From Wenxinia marina DSM 24838 (GTDB lineage Bacteria > Pseudomonadota > Alphaproteobacteria > Rhodobacterales > Rhodobacteraceae): a stretch of DNA of 64,000 nt. The position numbers and the translations under genes were made by a program. The stretch is taken from assembly GCF_000379485.1 (NCBI RefSeq), contig NZ_KB902315.1:81530-145529 (forward strand), written 5' to 3'. The notes beneath the pieces were generated by a model. It saw only the letters and a program-made list of their open reading frames with translations, made no database searches and was not told the origin of the DNA. How positions within the stretch are numbered: the stretch's first letter is position 1; the number at the start of each line of letters is the position of its first letter. Of the stretch, positions 10,012 to 20,071 are shown one piece after another.

Positions 10012-11217
10012 TCATCGCGCAGGCCCCGGCCGCGGTTCCATGACGGGTCCCGCCGCGTCCGTCCGGTCCTGCGCCGGGCGGGCCTCGTCCGGCACGCCCG
10101 GCCCGTCCTCCTCCGGGCCGGGCCCGCGCGCGGGTCTGTCCGGGGCCGACCCGGTTCGCGACAGCTCTCCCCGTACCTTCGGCAGGGCGCTCGGATGCGC
10201 CTCCTGCAGCCAGGCGACCATCTTCTCGCGCACCTGGCACCGCAGGTCCCAAGCCGCGGGCGAGTTCGCGGCGGACAGCAGTGCGCGGACGGTGATGACG
10301 TCCTTGTCCGTTTCGGTGACTTGCAGGTTCACGACCTTGCCGTCCCAAAGCGGGCTGTCTGACGCGAATTCCTTGACCTTTTCCCGCATCTCGCCAATCG
10401 GCGCGGTGTAATCGAGGTACCAGAAGACGGTGCCGATGATGTCGGCGTTCTCGCGCGTCCAGTTCTGGAACGGCTGCTCGATGAACTGCGACAGGGGCAC
10501 GATCAGCCGGCGGAGATCCCAGATGCGCACCACCACGTAGGTCGAGGCGATCTCCTCGATCCAGCCCCACTCCCCCTCGACGATGACCACGTCGTCGATC
10601 CGGATCGGCTGGGTCAGCGCGATCTGGATGCCGGCGATCAGGTTCGCCAGCACCGGCCGCGCCGCGAAGCCGAGGACGAGGCCGGCGGCGCCGGCGCTGG
10701 CGAACAGGCTGACGCCCCAGGCGCGCACCGTCTCGAACGTGGCCAGCACGCTGCCGAGGGTGACGAGGAAGATCACGACCTTGGCCGACCGCTGCAGGAC
10801 CCGCATCTGCGTGGCCTGCTTGCGGGCCGTCAGGTTGTCCGTGGCGTCCAGCTGCAGCCGCGCGGTGGAGCGCAGGGCGAACACGTCGACCGCGATCATC
10901 GCCATCCAGCCGACGATCACGACGAACAGCGCGAGCGCAGCCTTCGACAGCCCGGCCTGCCACAGGTGCGGCAGGGCCGCGGCGTTCACCAACGCGATGG
11001 CAACCAGCATGAGAAGGGCGAGCCGGCTCGGCCGGCGCAGCCGCGGCAGGATCTGCGCCCACATCCCGTGCTTCGGCGTCAGGCGCATGACGATCCGCCA
11101 GAAGACGGCGTGGACCACCCACGCAACGAGAAGCCCGGCGCAGACGACGAGCCACGGCCACAGGCCGTCCAGCTGCATGTCGCGCATCGCGGCCTCGATC
11201 TCGACGAGGATGTTCAT
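10012..11217 (-). CDS. MscS family mechanosensitive channel
   Basis: 401-aa inner-membrane channel. Three N-terminal hydrophobic segments precede the pore helix and beta domain signature ([36 protein letters not shown]), which is the hallmark of MscS proteins that release solutes on hypo-osmotic shock. A cytoplasmic alpha/beta domain follows, and the last ~65 residues are a disordered Pro/Gly/Arg/Asp-rich tail. It is upstream of the EEP membrane protein with 28 nt between them. Divergent from rimO. Confidence 0.9.
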   Translation of the reverse strand: MNILVEIEAAMRDMQLDGLWPWLVVCAGLLVAWVVHAVFWRIVMRLTPKHGMWAQILPRLRRPSRLALLMLVAIALVNAAALPHLWQAGLSKAALALFVVIVGWMAMIAVDVFALRSTARLQLDATDNLTARKQATQMRVLQRSAKVVIFLVTLGSVLATFETVRAWGVSLFASAGAAGLVLGFAARPVLANLIAGIQIALTQPIRIDDVVIVEGEWGWIEEIASTYVVVRIWDLRRLIVPLSQFIEQPFQNWTRENADIIGTVFWYLDYTAPIGEMREKVKEFASDSPLWDGKVVNLQVTETDKDVITVRALLSAANSPAAWDLRCQVREKMVAWLQEAHPSALPKVRGELSRTGSAPDRPARGPGPEEDGPGVPDEARPAQDRTDAAGPVMEPRPGPAR

Positions 11218-11324
11218 CGGCGCCTCCGGAAAGGGTCGGTCGCCCCGGCAGACTAGCGCCGCAACGCAGCGACGCCACCCCCTGCCCCTTTTCCGCGGGG
11301 TCCGGCGCGCGTATGTGGCGCGGC

Positions 11325-12698
11325 ATGACCATGAACCCGCCCGACCTGCGCCCCGACCTCGCGCCCCGCGCCCGTCTGACCGACGCGCCGCGGCCCGGCC
11401 AGCCGACCATCGGCATGGTCAGCCTCGGCTGTCCCAAGGCGCTGGTCGATAGCGAGCGCATCCTGACGCGCCTGCGGGCCGAGGGCTACGCGATCTCGCC
11501 CGATTACCAGGGCGCCGACGCGGTGATCGTGAATACCTGCGGCTTCCTCGACAGCGCCAAGGCCGAAAGCCTCGACGCGATCGGGGAGGCGCTGACGGCG
11601 AACGGCCGCGTCATCGTCACCGGCTGTCTCGGCGCCGAGCCCGACTACATCACCGGCGCACACCCCAAAGTCCTGGCGGTCACGGGCCCGCACCAGTACG
11701 AGCAGGTCCTCGACGCCGTCCACGGCGCGGTGCCTCCGGCGCCCGATCCGTTCGTGGACCTGCTGCCCGCGTCGGGGGTGCGGCTGACGCCCCGGCACTA
11801 CGCCTATCTCAAGATTTCCGAGGGCTGCAATCACCGCTGCAAGTTCTGCATCATCCCCGACATGCGCGGCCGCCTCGCCTCGCGCCCCGCCTACGCCGTG
11901 GTCCGCGAGGCGGAGAAGCTGGTCGAAAGCGGCGTGAAGGAGCTGCTGGTCATCAGCCAGGACACCTCCGCCTACGGCGCCGACCGCCGGCACGACACCG
12001 AGCGGGGGGTGCGCAACCACATCGACGACCTCGCGCTCGAGCTGGGCAAGCTCGGCGCCTGGGTGCGGCTGCACTACGTCTATCCCTATCCCCGCGTGCG
12101 CAACCTGATCCCGATGATGGCCGAGGGGGCGATCCTGCCCTACCTCGACATCCCGTTCCAGCACGCCCACCCCGACACGCTGCGCCGCATGGCCCGCCCC
12201 TCGGCCCAGACCGAGACGCTGACCGAGATCGCGGCCTGGCGCGAGGTCTGTCCCGACATCACCCTGCGCTCCACCTTCATCGTCGGCTACCCGGGCGAGA
12301 CCGAGGCGGAGTTCCAGTACCTCCTCGACTGGCTGGACGAGGCACAGCTCGATCGCGTGGGCTGCTTCCAGTACGAGAACGTCGCCGGGGCGCGGTCGAA
12401 CGACCTGCCGGGCCACGTGCCGGACGAGGTGAAGCAGGACCGCTGGGATCGCTTCATGGCAAGGGCGCAGGCGATCTCGGCCGCGAAACTGGCCGCCAAG
12501 GTCGGAAAAGTGCAGGACGTCATCGTCGATGAGATCGACGCCGACGGCATCGCGACCTGCCGGACGAAGGGCGACGCGCCCGAGATCGACGGCAACCTCT
12601 TCATCGACCAGGGCACCGAGGGCCTGGCCCCCGGCGAGATCGTGCGGGTGGAGGTGGACGAGGCCGGCGACTACGACCTGTGGGGCCGCCGCCTGTAA
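11325..12698 (+). CDS. rimO: Ribosomal protein uS12 methylthiotransferase RimO
   Basis: Radical-SAM enzyme that adds a methylthio group to the conserved Asp of ribosomal protein S12. Order: UPF0004 domain starting [14 protein letters not shown] with cluster Cys residues (also NTCGF and TGCLG), radical-SAM motif CNHRCKFC at about residue 163, then a C-terminal TRAM domain. About 457 aa. ATGs at 11313, 11325 and 11331 are possible; the domain start does not depend on the choice. It converges with the TPR gene, only 4 nt apart. Confidence 0.93.
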   Translation: MTMNPPDLRPDLAPRARLTDAPRPGQPTIGMVSLGCPKALVDSERILTRLRAEGYAISPDYQGADAVIVNTCGFLDSAKAESLDAIGEALTANGRVIVTGCLGAEPDYITGAHPKVLAVTGPHQYEQVLDAVHGAVPPAPDPFVDLLPASGVRLTPRHYAYLKISEGCNHRCKFCIIPDMRGRLASRPAYAVVREAEKLVESGVKELLVISQDTSAYGADRRHDTERGVRNHIDDLALELGKLGAWVRLHYVYPYPRVRNLIPMMAEGAILPYLDIPFQHAHPDTLRRMARPSAQTETLTEIAAWREVCPDITLRSTFIVGYPGETEAEFQYLLDWLDEAQLDRVGCFQYENVAGARSNDLPGHVPDEVKQDRWDRFMARAQAISAAKLAAKVGKVQDVIVDEIDADGIATCRTKGDAPEIDGNLFIDQGTEGLAPGEIVRVEVDEAGDYDLWGRRL

Positions 12699-12702
12699 TT
12701 GC

Positions 12703-13233
12703 TCAGTAGGTGGTGGGCACGCCGGCGCGGATCGCCTGCTCCAGCGCCTGCTCGGGCCATGACCCCGCGCCACCGCGGACGCGGATCTCCTGCAGCTCCG
12801 TCCAGGCGCCGGCATAGTCGCCGAGCTCGAGGTAGGCCATGCCGCGGTAGGACCGCGTCAGCAGCAGGTCCGGGTCGATGTCCAGCGCCGCCTGGTAGAG
12901 CGCCAGACCGCCGTCCATGTCGCCACCCTTCCGCAGGGCATAGCCGCGAAGCGTCAGCGCCATGGGATCATCGGCCGGCAGGGTCGCGAGGATCGAAAGC
13001 GCGGCATCATAGCGGCCCTCGTAGTTGAGGCGCCGCGCGTCGTTCAGCATCGCGCTGTCCTCGTTCGTGCTCTCCTCCGGCGGCAGGCACGTCTCGGTCG
13101 CGATGTCCCAGACGAGGCCGTCGTCGCATGTCTCGGCCGTCGGCGAAGGCTCTGGCGCCGGCGGGGTCTCGGTGCCTACGGCGAAGGCGCTCACGGGGAC
13201 GAGGGCGAGAGCGGAGGCAAGGACGAGGCGCAT
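12703..13233 (-). CDS. Secreted tetratricopeptide-repeat protein
   Basis: 176 aa with a clear signal peptide (cleavage after VSAFA). A Pro/Glu-rich spacer with two Cys residues (CDDGLVWDIATETC, likely a disulfide or short calcium-like loop) leads into about three TPR helix pairs from residue 60 (ARRLNYEGRYDAALSIL..., YQAALDIDPDLLLTRSYRGMAYLELGDYAGA). It is probably a periplasmic scaffold; partner unknown. Convergent with rimO, with msrB upstream on the same strand after 95 nt. Confidence 0.75.
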   Translation of the reverse strand: MRLVLASALALVPVSAFAVGTETPPAPEPSPTAETCDDGLVWDIATETCLPPEESTNEDSAMLNDARRLNYEGRYDAALSILATLPADDPMALTLRGYALRKGGDMDGGLALYQAALDIDPDLLLTRSYRGMAYLELGDYAGAWTELQEIRVRGGAGSWPEQALEQAIRAGVPTTY

Positions 13234-13275
13234 GAGCGGTACTCCGGCAGAATGACCTGACGCGAGGGTAACCCG

Positions 13276-13291
13276 GGCCGTCCGGACGGCC
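13276..13291. other. Palindrome between msrB and the TPR gene
   Basis: Perfect 16-nt palindrome GGCCGTCCGGACGGCC located 42 nt before the TPR gene start and 37 nt past the msrB stop on the minus strand. It may end msrB transcripts or be an operator. Confidence 0.3.
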
Positions 13292-13328
13292 GCACACGTT
13301 CCCGTGACGGCCGGCCCGAGGCGCGGGA

Positions 13329-13817
13329 TCAGGCCGCCGCTGGCCGGAAGGTCAGCGCGACACCGTTCAGGCAGTGCCGCTTGCCCGTCGGCTCGGGCCC
13401 GTCGTCGAAGATGTGGCCGAGATGCCCGCCGCAGCGGTCGCAGTGGACCTCGGTCCGCGGGTAGACCAGCTTGAAGTCCGTCTTGGTCGCCACCGCGTCA
13501 TCGAGCGGCGCCCAGAAGCTGGGCCAGCCCGTCCCGCTCTCGAACTTCGTTCCCGACGAGTAAAGCGCCTGATCGCAGCCTGCGCAGTGGTAGAGGCCCT
13601 CGCGGTGCTCGTCGTTCAGCGGGCTGGAGAAGGCGCGCTCTGTCGCCTCCTCGCGCAGGACGGCGAACTGCTCGGGAGTCAGGCGCTCGCGCCACTCCGC
13701 CTCGCTGAGGCTCACCTCGAAGCTCTCGTCAGCCATCGCGTCGGTCCGCCAGACGGCGAAGCCGCCCGCGGCCAGGACTACGGCGCCGCCGCCGGCCAGG
13801 AATGCACGGCGTTTCAT
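13329..13817 (-). CDS. msrB: Peptide-methionine (R)-S-oxide reductase, exported
   Basis: Repairs methionine-R-sulfoxide in proteins. The catalytic Cys is in RHCLNGVAL and both zinc CxxC pairs (CAGC and CDRC) are present, with the SGTGWPSFW substrate motif. From ATG 13817 it is 162 aa and begins MKRRAFLAGGG followed by a hydrophobic stretch, a twin-arginine-like signal, so it probably works in the periplasm. A longer frame to 14003 adds a tail without family similarity and was not used. Confidence 0.92.
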   Translation of the reverse strand: MKRRAFLAGGGAVVLAAGGFAVWRTDAMADESFEVSLSEAEWRERLTPEQFAVLREEATERAFSSPLNDEHREGLYHCAGCDQALYSSGTKFESGTGWPSFWAPLDDAVATKTDFKLVYPRTEVHCDRCGGHLGHIFDDGPEPTGKRHCLNGVALTFRPAAA

Positions 13818-14001
13818 ATCGATCTCCCCTATCTGACGTTCCTCATATACGCACCCGTCCGGCAGTATGTTGCCCCTCTCACCGGGGCGTGAGCGCAGGT
13901 GAGGCGGCGGGTGCGCGTTTCCATCGATTTGACGGAACGTTTCCGCGGCGAGGGCGATGAGATGGCAGGCATTCCCCGCGACCTGTCCTATGTTGACCCT
14001 C

Positions 14002-14670
14002 ATGACCGATCCCCTGCCAGACGCCCCCTACGATTACCCGGCCTATGCCCGGTCCGAGAGGATCGCGGATTTCGTCGTGCATACGCTGGGGATGGCGCTG
14101 GGGCTGATCGGAACGACGCTGCTGATCGTGTTCGCCGCGATGCATCTGGGCGCCGGGCATGTGGCGGTGATCGCGATCTACGGCGCGGCGCTGACCTTCA
14201 GCTTCGTCGCATCCACGCTCTACCACTTCACCCCGTGGGAGGGGGCGCGTCCGCTGTTCCGCCGGCTCGACCATGCCGGGATCTTCCTGAAGATCGCGGG
14301 CACCTACACGCCATTCGCGCTGATCGTGGGCACTGTCTTCGGCTACGCCGTCCTCGCGGTCGTGTGGGTGCTCGCCCTCGTCGGAGTGATCCGCAAGCTG
14401 TTCTTCTGGACGCCGGGTCGGGCGGTGGGCGTGGCCCTGTACCTGGCCCTCGGCTGGCTGTCGGTGGCGCTGATCTGGCCGCTGGCGCAGGTGGCGCCGC
14501 TCGCGACGGTCATACTGATCGCCGTCGGCGGCATTCTCTACACGTCCGGCGTCGTCTTCTTCCTGTGGGAGAAGCTGAAGTACTGTCAGGCGATCTGGCA
14601 CGGATTCGTGCTGACCGCCTCCTCCTGCTTCTTCACCGCGATCGCGCTCGGGCTGTTCCTGACGGCCTGA
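14002..14670 (+). CDS. Hemolysin III / PAQR-like membrane protein
   Basis: 222 aa with seven predicted membrane segments. Conserved family motifs are present: STLYHF, DHAGIFLKIAGTYTPF and a C-terminal WHGFVL, supplying the Ser, Asp and His residues that bind zinc in the PAQR/HlyIII superfamily. Bacterial members (YqfA, hemolysin III) are thought to be ceramidase-like hydrolases or membrane-fluidity factors. The ATG at 14002 gives the normal N-terminal length. Single gene, convergent with the alditol oxidase gene. Confidence 0.88.
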   Translation: MTDPLPDAPYDYPAYARSERIADFVVHTLGMALGLIGTTLLIVFAAMHLGAGHVAVIAIYGAALTFSFVASTLYHFTPWEGARPLFRRLDHAGIFLKIAGTYTPFALIVGTVFGYAVLAVVWVLALVGVIRKLFFWTPGRAVGVALYLALGWLSVALIWPLAQVAPLATVILIAVGGILYTSGVVFFLWEKLKYCQAIWHGFVLTASSCFFTAIALGLFLTA

Positions 14671-14710
14671 CCTGCTCGCTCGCGCGCGGGACGCCTCCGC
14701 GCCTGCGGGC

Positions 14711-15964
14711 CTAGTCCGCGCCGAAGACCATCCGCCGGACGAAGGCGTTGCGGAACCGGCCCTCGGGGTCGGTGTCCTCCGCCAGCGCCCGGAACTCGCC
14801 GATCCGCCGGTAACGCTCCCGCACCGTGTGCGGCGCCATGGTGAAGACCTTGCCCCAGTGCGGCATGACGCCGAGCGGGGCGAGATCGGCCTCGATCGCC
14901 GGGAGCGCGGCGAGGACGGCCTCGGCGTCGCGCCGGAACGTGAAATGCGCGCCGACGTAGGGTCCGCGATGGCCGGGGCTGAGCCACAGGTCGTCGCCCG
15001 CGACGGTGCGGATTTCCGACGTCATTAGGATCGGCGCGAGCCGCTCGCCGTGGGTGCGCATCACCTCGATCAGGCGCGGCCCCTCTTCGCGGGGGACGAA
15101 GTACTCCGTCTGGATCTCGGCGCCGTGGCTGGGGGTGAAGCCCATGCGGAAATGCGGCAGCCGCTCGTGCCAGGGACCGGCCTCGCCCATCTGCACCGTG
15201 CAGACGGCGCCGTCCTGACCGGGCACCGGATGGGTTGGCCCGGCGGCGGCCGTTGCGCCGTGGAACTCCGCCCCCGGATCGGCCGCGTCCGCGTCCGCCT
15301 TGAGCCAGACCGAGCCCGCGGCGTCGCCCCGCCAGTCGGTGAAGACGCTGACGCTGCGGGCGGCGTCCATCACGGCGTCGAACCCGTCGATCAGCGCCGC
15401 GAACGGCAGGCCGGTGAAGACCCGCTGTGCGATGGCGAAATCCGGCACGATGTCGAGCGTCAGGCGCACCACCGGCCCGAGCGCGCCGAGGGCCACGACC
15501 GCGCCGGCGAAGTCGGCGTCGCGCCCCCTCTCGAACGTGCGGATGTCGCCCCACGGCGTCACCACGTCCAGCGCCCGCACCGCGGTCGCGAGGTTGCCGA
15601 CGGCGGAGCCCGAGCCGTGGGTCGCCGTCGCCACCGCCCCCGCGACCGAGATGTGCGGCAGCGAGGCGAGGTTCGGCAGCGCCCAGCCCTTGCCGTGCAG
15701 ATGGGCCGCGAGGGCGCCGTAGCGGATGCCGCCCTCGACCGTGACGGTGCGCGCGCCCTCGTCCAGCGACAGGACGGCGTCCATCCGCTCCAGCGACAGC
15801 AGCACCCCGTCGCTGTCGGCGATGTCGTTGAAGCTGTGGCGCGAGCCGAGGACGCGGACCTGCCGCGCGGTCGCCACCGCCTCCTGCACCTCGGCCACGC
15901 TGCCCGCCTCGCGGAAGGCGGGCGCGCGGTAGGTGTAGTTGCCGGCCCAGTTGGTCCGCGTCAC
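14711..15964 (-). CDS. FAD-dependent alditol (xylitol/sorbitol) oxidase
   Basis: 417 aa, GTG start with a GGAGG site 7 nt upstream. The N-terminus (TNWAGNYTYRAPAFR), VLGSRHSFNDIAD, LPHISVAGAVATATHGSG (covalent FAD histidine) and FTDWRGDAAGSVWLK follow Streptomyces alditol oxidase AldO closely, more so than L-gulonolactone oxidases. HWGKVFT near the C-terminus is also conserved. The reaction is oxidation of a sugar alcohol to the aldose with release of hydrogen peroxide. It starts 22 nt after gguB, so it is probably the last gene of the chvE-gguAB operon. Confidence 0.85.
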   Translation of the reverse strand: MTRTNWAGNYTYRAPAFREAGSVAEVQEAVATARQVRVLGSRHSFNDIADSDGVLLSLERMDAVLSLDEGARTVTVEGGIRYGALAAHLHGKGWALPNLASLPHISVAGAVATATHGSGSAVGNLATAVRALDVVTPWGDIRTFERGRDADFAGAVVALGALGPVVRLTLDIVPDFAIAQRVFTGLPFAALIDGFDAVMDAARSVSVFTDWRGDAAGSVWLKADADAADPGAEFHGATAAAGPTHPVPGQDGAVCTVQMGEAGPWHERLPHFRMGFTPSHGAEIQTEYFVPREEGPRLIEVMRTHGERLAPILMTSEIRTVAGDDLWLSPGHRGPYVGAHFTFRRDAEAVLAALPAIEADLAPLGVMPHWGKVFTMAPHTVRERYRRIGEFRALAEDTDPEGRFRNAFVRRMVFGAD

Positions 15965-15986
15965 GGCCGTGCCTCCGACGAAGGGT

Positions 15987-17219
15987 CTACTTGTTCTTGT
16001 TGTAGACGTCGAAGATGACGGCGGCGAGCAGGACGAGGCCCTTGATGACCTGCTGGTAGTCGATGCCGATGCCGAGGATCGACATGCCGTTGTTCATCAC
16101 GCCCATGATAAACGCGCCGACGACCGCACCGACGATCCGCCCGACGCCGCCCGACATCGACGCGCCGCCGATGAAGACCGCGGCGATCACGTCCAGCTCG
16201 AACGACGCGCCGGCCTTGGGGGTCGCGGTGTTGAGGCGCGCGGCGAAGATGAGGCCCGCGAGCGCCGCCAGCATCCCCATGTTCACGAAGGTCAGGAAGG
16301 TCAGCCGCTCGGCCTTGATGCCCGACAGTTTGGCCGCCTTGAGGTTGCCGCCGACGGCGTAGATGCGGCGGCCCAGCGTCGTGTTCTCGGTCAGGAAGGC
16401 GTAGATGACGATGAGGACGCCCATCGTGATCAGCACGTTCGGCAGCCCGCGGAAGGTGGCCAGCTTCCACGCGACGAAGACGATGGCCCCGGCGACCAGC
16501 GCGTTGCGCATCACGAAGAAGCCGAACGGCTCGGTGTCCATGCCGTAGGCCGCGGCCTGCCGGCGCGAGCGCAGGCCGTTCCAGACGATGGCGAGGGCGA
16601 TCAGCAGACCGACGACGAGGGCGAGGCCGTTCAGCCGCTCCATCCCGAAGACGCTCTTCACGAACGGCAAGAGGTCGGGGACGAAGCCCGTGGACAGCGC
16701 CTGGAACGAGCGCTCGAACGGGCCGACCGACTGCCCCTCGAGCAGCCACAGCGAGGCGCCGCGGAACACCAGCATCCCGGCCAGCGTCACGATGAAGGAG
16801 GGGATCCGCCAGTAGGCGACCCAGTAGCCCTGCGCCGCGCCGATGGCGATCCCGACGAGCAGGCAGGCGGGGATGGTCAGCCAGACCGGCCAGCCCCAGT
16901 TCACCATCATCACCGCCGCCAGCGCGCCGACGAAGCCGACGACCGAACCGACCGACAGGTCGATGTGCCCGGCCACGATGACCAGCAGCATCCCCAGCGC
17001 CATGATGATGATGTAGCTGTTCTGCAGGAACAGGTTGGTGATGTTCACCGGGCGCAGCAGCGTGCCGTCGGTGACGAACTGGAAGAACGCCATGATCGCG
17101 ATCAGCGCGAACAGCATCCCGTATTCGCGCAGATGGCTGCCGAGATAGGCGCCGATCCCCGTCGTCTCTGTCTGCGGCCGCTCGTTCGCGACGCCGGTAT
17201 TCGGGTCCGTGGTGGTCAT
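15987..17219 (-). CDS. gguB: Multiple-sugar ABC transporter permease GguB
   Basis: 410-aa inner-membrane permease of the BPD_transp_2 (ribose/xylose type) family with about ten or more hydrophobic segments. The [18 protein letters not shown] and [30 protein letters not shown] blocks are typical. It is longer than RbsC because of an inserted hydrophobic region, like XylH/GguB. Its ATG overlaps the gguA stop (ATGA, 4 nt), showing translational coupling. Confidence 0.9.
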   Translation of the reverse strand: MTTTDPNTGVANERPQTETTGIGAYLGSHLREYGMLFALIAIMAFFQFVTDGTLLRPVNITNLFLQNSYIIIMALGMLLVIVAGHIDLSVGSVVGFVGALAAVMMVNWGWPVWLTIPACLLVGIAIGAAQGYWVAYWRIPSFIVTLAGMLVFRGASLWLLEGQSVGPFERSFQALSTGFVPDLLPFVKSVFGMERLNGLALVVGLLIALAIVWNGLRSRRQAAAYGMDTEPFGFFVMRNALVAGAIVFVAWKLATFRGLPNVLITMGVLIVIYAFLTENTTLGRRIYAVGGNLKAAKLSGIKAERLTFLTFVNMGMLAALAGLIFAARLNTATPKAGASFELDVIAAVFIGGASMSGGVGRIVGAVVGAFIMGVMNNGMSILGIGIDYQQVIKGLVLLAAVIFDVYNKNK

Positions 17220-18751
17220 CTCGCTGCCGCCCCCCTCTCGTTGGCCAGGATAAGCTCCATGATCCGCTCCTGGCTGGCCTCGCCGCGGGCCAGTTCGCCC
17301 ACGATGCTGCCCTTGCTCATGACGTAGATGCGGTCGCACATGCCCAGCAGCTCGGGCATCTCGGACGAGATCATGACGACCCCCCGCCCCTCCGCCGCGA
17401 GCTGGTTCATGATGCTGTAGATCTCGAACTTGGCGCCGACGTCGATGCCGCGCGTCGGCTCGTCGAGGATCAGGACCTGCGGATCGGCGTACAGCCACTT
17501 GGACAGCACGACCTTCTGCTGGTTCCCGCCCGACAGGTTCACGACCTTCTGGAAGACGGTCGGCGTGCGGATGTTCATCGCCTCGCGGTAGCGCTCGGCG
17601 ACCTGCCGCTCCTCGCCGCGGCTGAGGACGCCGCCGCGGGCGACGCCCGGCAGGTTGGCCAGCGTGATGTTCTTCGAGATCGGCTCCTCGAGGACGAGGC
17701 CCAGCTCCTTGCGGTCCTCGGTCACGTAGGCGAGGCCGGCGTCGATGGCGCGCGGCACGGTCGAGGTGTCGACGGGGCGACCGCCCACCCGCACCTCGCC
17801 CGAGACGGCGCGGCCGTAGGACCGGCCGAACAGGCTCATGGCGAGCTCGGTCCGCCCCGCGCCCATCAGACCGGCGATGCCGACGATCTCGCCCTTGCGG
17901 ACGTTGAACGAGGCGCCGCGGATCACCTGCCGCTCGGCCTGTTCGGGGTGCCAGACGTCCCAGTTCGCCACCTCCATCAGCACCTCGCCGATCTTCGGCG
18001 TGCGGGCGGGGTAGCGGTGGGCCATGTCGCGGCCGACCATGTCGCGGATGATCCGGTCCTCGGTCACCTCGCTGCCGTCCATGGTCGAGACGGTGGCGCC
18101 GTCGCGCAGCACCGTCACCCGGTCGGCAACGCGGCGCACCTCGTTCAGCTTGTGGCTGATGATGATCGAGGTGACGCCCTGCTGCTTCAGCTCGAGGATC
18201 AGCTCCAGCAGCTTCTGGCTGTCGTTCTCCTGCAGCGCCGCGGTCGGCTCGTCGAGGATGAGGAGGCGGACCTTCTTGGCCAGCGCCTTGGCGATCTCCA
18301 CCAGCTGCTGCTTGCCGACACCGATCTTGCCGACGAGGCGGGTCGGCGGGTCGGACAGGCCGACCTTGGCCAGCAGCTCCTCTGTCCGGCGGTAGGTGGC
18401 GGGCCAGTTGATGACGCCGCCCTGCGACTGCTCGTTGCCGAGGAACAGGTTCTCGGCGATCGACAGCAGCGGGACCAGCGCGAGTTCCTGGTGGATGATG
18501 ACGATGCCGGCGGCCTCGCTGCCCGCGATGTCGCGGAAGCGCGCCTCCTGCCCGTCATAGAGGATCTGACCCTCGTAGCTGCCGTGCGGATAGACGCCCG
18601 ACAGCACCTTCATCAGCGTGGACTTGCCGGCGCCGTTCTCGCCGACGAGGGCGTGGATCTCGCCCTCCTCGACCGTGAACGTCACCTGATCGAGCGCCTT
18701 GACCCCCGGAAAGGTCTTGGTGATCGAGCGCATCTCGAGAAGTGCGGCCAT
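17216..18751 (-). CDS. gguA: Multiple-sugar ABC transporter ATPase GguA
   Basis: 511 aa with two tandem nucleotide-binding domains, as in RbsA/XylG. The first has a complete Walker A (GENGAGKS near residue 38) and Walker B ([11 protein letters not shown]); the second has a degenerate Walker A ([10 protein letters not shown]) but a full LSGGNQQK signature and Walker B. This one-good/one-degenerate site pattern is normal for the family. It drives import of sugars captured by ChvE and is coupled to gguB by a 4-nt overlap. Confidence 0.92.
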   Translation of the reverse strand: MAALLEMRSITKTFPGVKALDQVTFTVEEGEIHALVGENGAGKSTLMKVLSGVYPHGSYEGQILYDGQEARFRDIAGSEAAGIVIIHQELALVPLLSIAENLFLGNEQSQGGVINWPATYRRTEELLAKVGLSDPPTRLVGKIGVGKQQLVEIAKALAKKVRLLILDEPTAALQENDSQKLLELILELKQQGVTSIIISHKLNEVRRVADRVTVLRDGATVSTMDGSEVTEDRIIRDMVGRDMAHRYPARTPKIGEVLMEVANWDVWHPEQAERQVIRGASFNVRKGEIVGIAGLMGAGRTELAMSLFGRSYGRAVSGEVRVGGRPVDTSTVPRAIDAGLAYVTEDRKELGLVLEEPISKNITLANLPGVARGGVLSRGEERQVAERYREAMNIRTPTVFQKVVNLSGGNQQKVVLSKWLYADPQVLILDEPTRGIDVGAKFEIYSIMNQLAAEGRGVVMISSEMPELLGMCDRIYVMSKGSIVGELARGEASQERIMELILANERGAAAR

Positions 18752-18771
18752 CCCCTCCCCCGGGACTGAAA

Positions 18772-18803
18772 GCCCCCGGCGCGGAGCGGTCCGCGCCGGG
18801 GGC
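18772..18803 (-). other. Strong hairpin between chvE and gguA
   Basis: Perfect 14-bp GC stem with a 4-nt GCGG loop, starting 14 nt past the chvE stop. No T-run is seen. In binding-protein operons this kind of structure gives partial termination or 3'-end protection so that ChvE is made in excess over GguAB. Confidence 0.65.
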
Positions 18804-18817
18804 CATGTCAGGTCAGC

Positions 18818-19885
18818 TTACTGCAGCTGGTCGGCGGTGTAGTAGCCCGAACCGACGAGGACGTCCTCGTAGTTCGACAGGTCCACCGACACCGGCTCCA
18901 GCAGGTAGGACGGCACGACGAGGACGCCGTTGTCGTAGGTCTCGGTGTCGTTGATCTCGGGCTCGCCGCCCTGCAGCAGCGCGTCGACCATGCCGACGGT
19001 CACGCGGGCCAGCTCGCGGGTGTCCTTGAACACGGTCGAATACTGCTCGCCCGCGATCATCGACTTCACCGACGGCACCTCGGCGTCCTGGCCGGTGACG
19101 ATCGGCATCGCCATGTCGCCCGAGCCGTAGCCGATGCCCTTGAGCGAGGACAGGATGCCGATGGACAGCCCGTCATAGGGCGACAGCACGCCGTGGATCT
19201 CCTGATCGCCGTAGTTGGCGGACAGCAGGTTGTCCATGCGCGACTGGGCCACCGCGCCGTCCCAGCGCAGCGTGCCGACGACGTCCATGCCCATCTGGCC
19301 GGAGGCGACGTTGATCCGGCCCTCGTCGATCAGCGGCTGCAGGACCGACATCGCGCCGTCGTAGAAGAAGTAGGCGTTGTTGTCGTCCGGGGAGCCGCCG
19401 AACAGCTCCACGTTCCAGGGCGACACGTCGGGGAACCGCTCTTCGAGACCCGCGACCAGGCTCTCGGCCTGCTGCACGCCCACCTGGAAGTTGTCGAAGG
19501 TGGCGTAGTAGTTGACGTTCGCGCTGTCGCGGATCAGGCGGTCGTAGGCGATGACCGGGATGTCCGACGCGGCGGCGTTCTCCAGCGCGTTCGACAGGGT
19601 GGTGCCGTCGATGGCGGCGATCACCAGGGCGTCGACGCCTTGCGTGATCATGTTCTCGACCTGCGCGAGCTGGGTCGGGATGTCGTCCTCGGCGTATTGC
19701 AGGATCGTCTCGTAGCCGGCGGCCTCGAACTGCTCGACCATCGAGTTGCCGTCCGAGATCCAGCGGGCCGAGCTTTGCGTCGGCATCGCGATCCCGATCA
19801 GGCCCTTGTCCTGGGCGAAGGCGGGGGCGCTCGTCACGGACAGCGCGACGGCGCCTCCGAGAAGCAGGCGACGGGTCAAAATCAT
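18818..19885 (-). CDS. chvE: Multiple-sugar-binding periplasmic protein ChvE
   Basis: 355 aa with a signal peptide ([11 protein letters not shown]... cleaved after AFA). [35 protein letters not shown] and [22 protein letters not shown] match Agrobacterium ChvE, which binds several pentoses and hexoses (arabinose, glucose, galactose, xylose) and sugar acids. First gene of chvE-gguA-gguB-alditol oxidase; GGAGGA lies 8 nt before the ATG. Divergent from a GntR-type regulator that probably controls it. Confidence 0.9.
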   Translation of the reverse strand: MILTRRLLLGGAVALSVTSAPAFAQDKGLIGIAMPTQSSARWISDGNSMVEQFEAAGYETILQYAEDDIPTQLAQVENMITQGVDALVIAAIDGTTLSNALENAAASDIPVIAYDRLIRDSANVNYYATFDNFQVGVQQAESLVAGLEERFPDVSPWNVELFGGSPDDNNAYFFYDGAMSVLQPLIDEGRINVASGQMGMDVVGTLRWDGAVAQSRMDNLLSANYGDQEIHGVLSPYDGLSIGILSSLKGIGYGSGDMAMPIVTGQDAEVPSVKSMIAGEQYSTVFKDTRELARVTVGMVDALLQGGEPEINDTETYDNGVLVVPSYLLEPVSVDLSNYEDVLVGSGYYTADQLQ

Positions 19886-19990
19886 CTCTGGGTCTCCTCC
19901 GACCGTTTGCGGCGCGGGGCGCCATACCTCCCGGGCCGCCGCTGGGCGGCGCGCCCGTTCGCGACCGCCGTTGCCGCGATTCGCGATGGC

Positions 19991-20020
19991 CATAAGTCCT
20001 ACAGTATTACTATATCGAGG
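19991..20020. promoter_or_regulatory. A/T-rich divergent control region of chvE and the GntR gene
   Basis: In an otherwise GC-rich gap this 30-nt A/T-rich block holds a 9-nt perfect inverted repeat AGTATTACT (20003-20011). It lies 118 nt upstream of chvE and 52 nt upstream of the regulator, the right place for a GntR/FadR-type operator. The operator assignment is inference. Confidence 0.35.
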
Positions 20021-20071
20021 CAACCGATCCGTGCCGGGCCCCGCCCCGCCGGACAGGCCGACGAGGATGGG

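Noticed and set aside
13818..14003. N-terminal extension of msrB
   Set aside because: Extension has no family similarity and would hide the twin-arginine-like signal peptide.
15939..17327. 462-codon plus-strand frame opposite gguB
   Set aside because: Shadow of a well-conserved permease gene on the minus strand.
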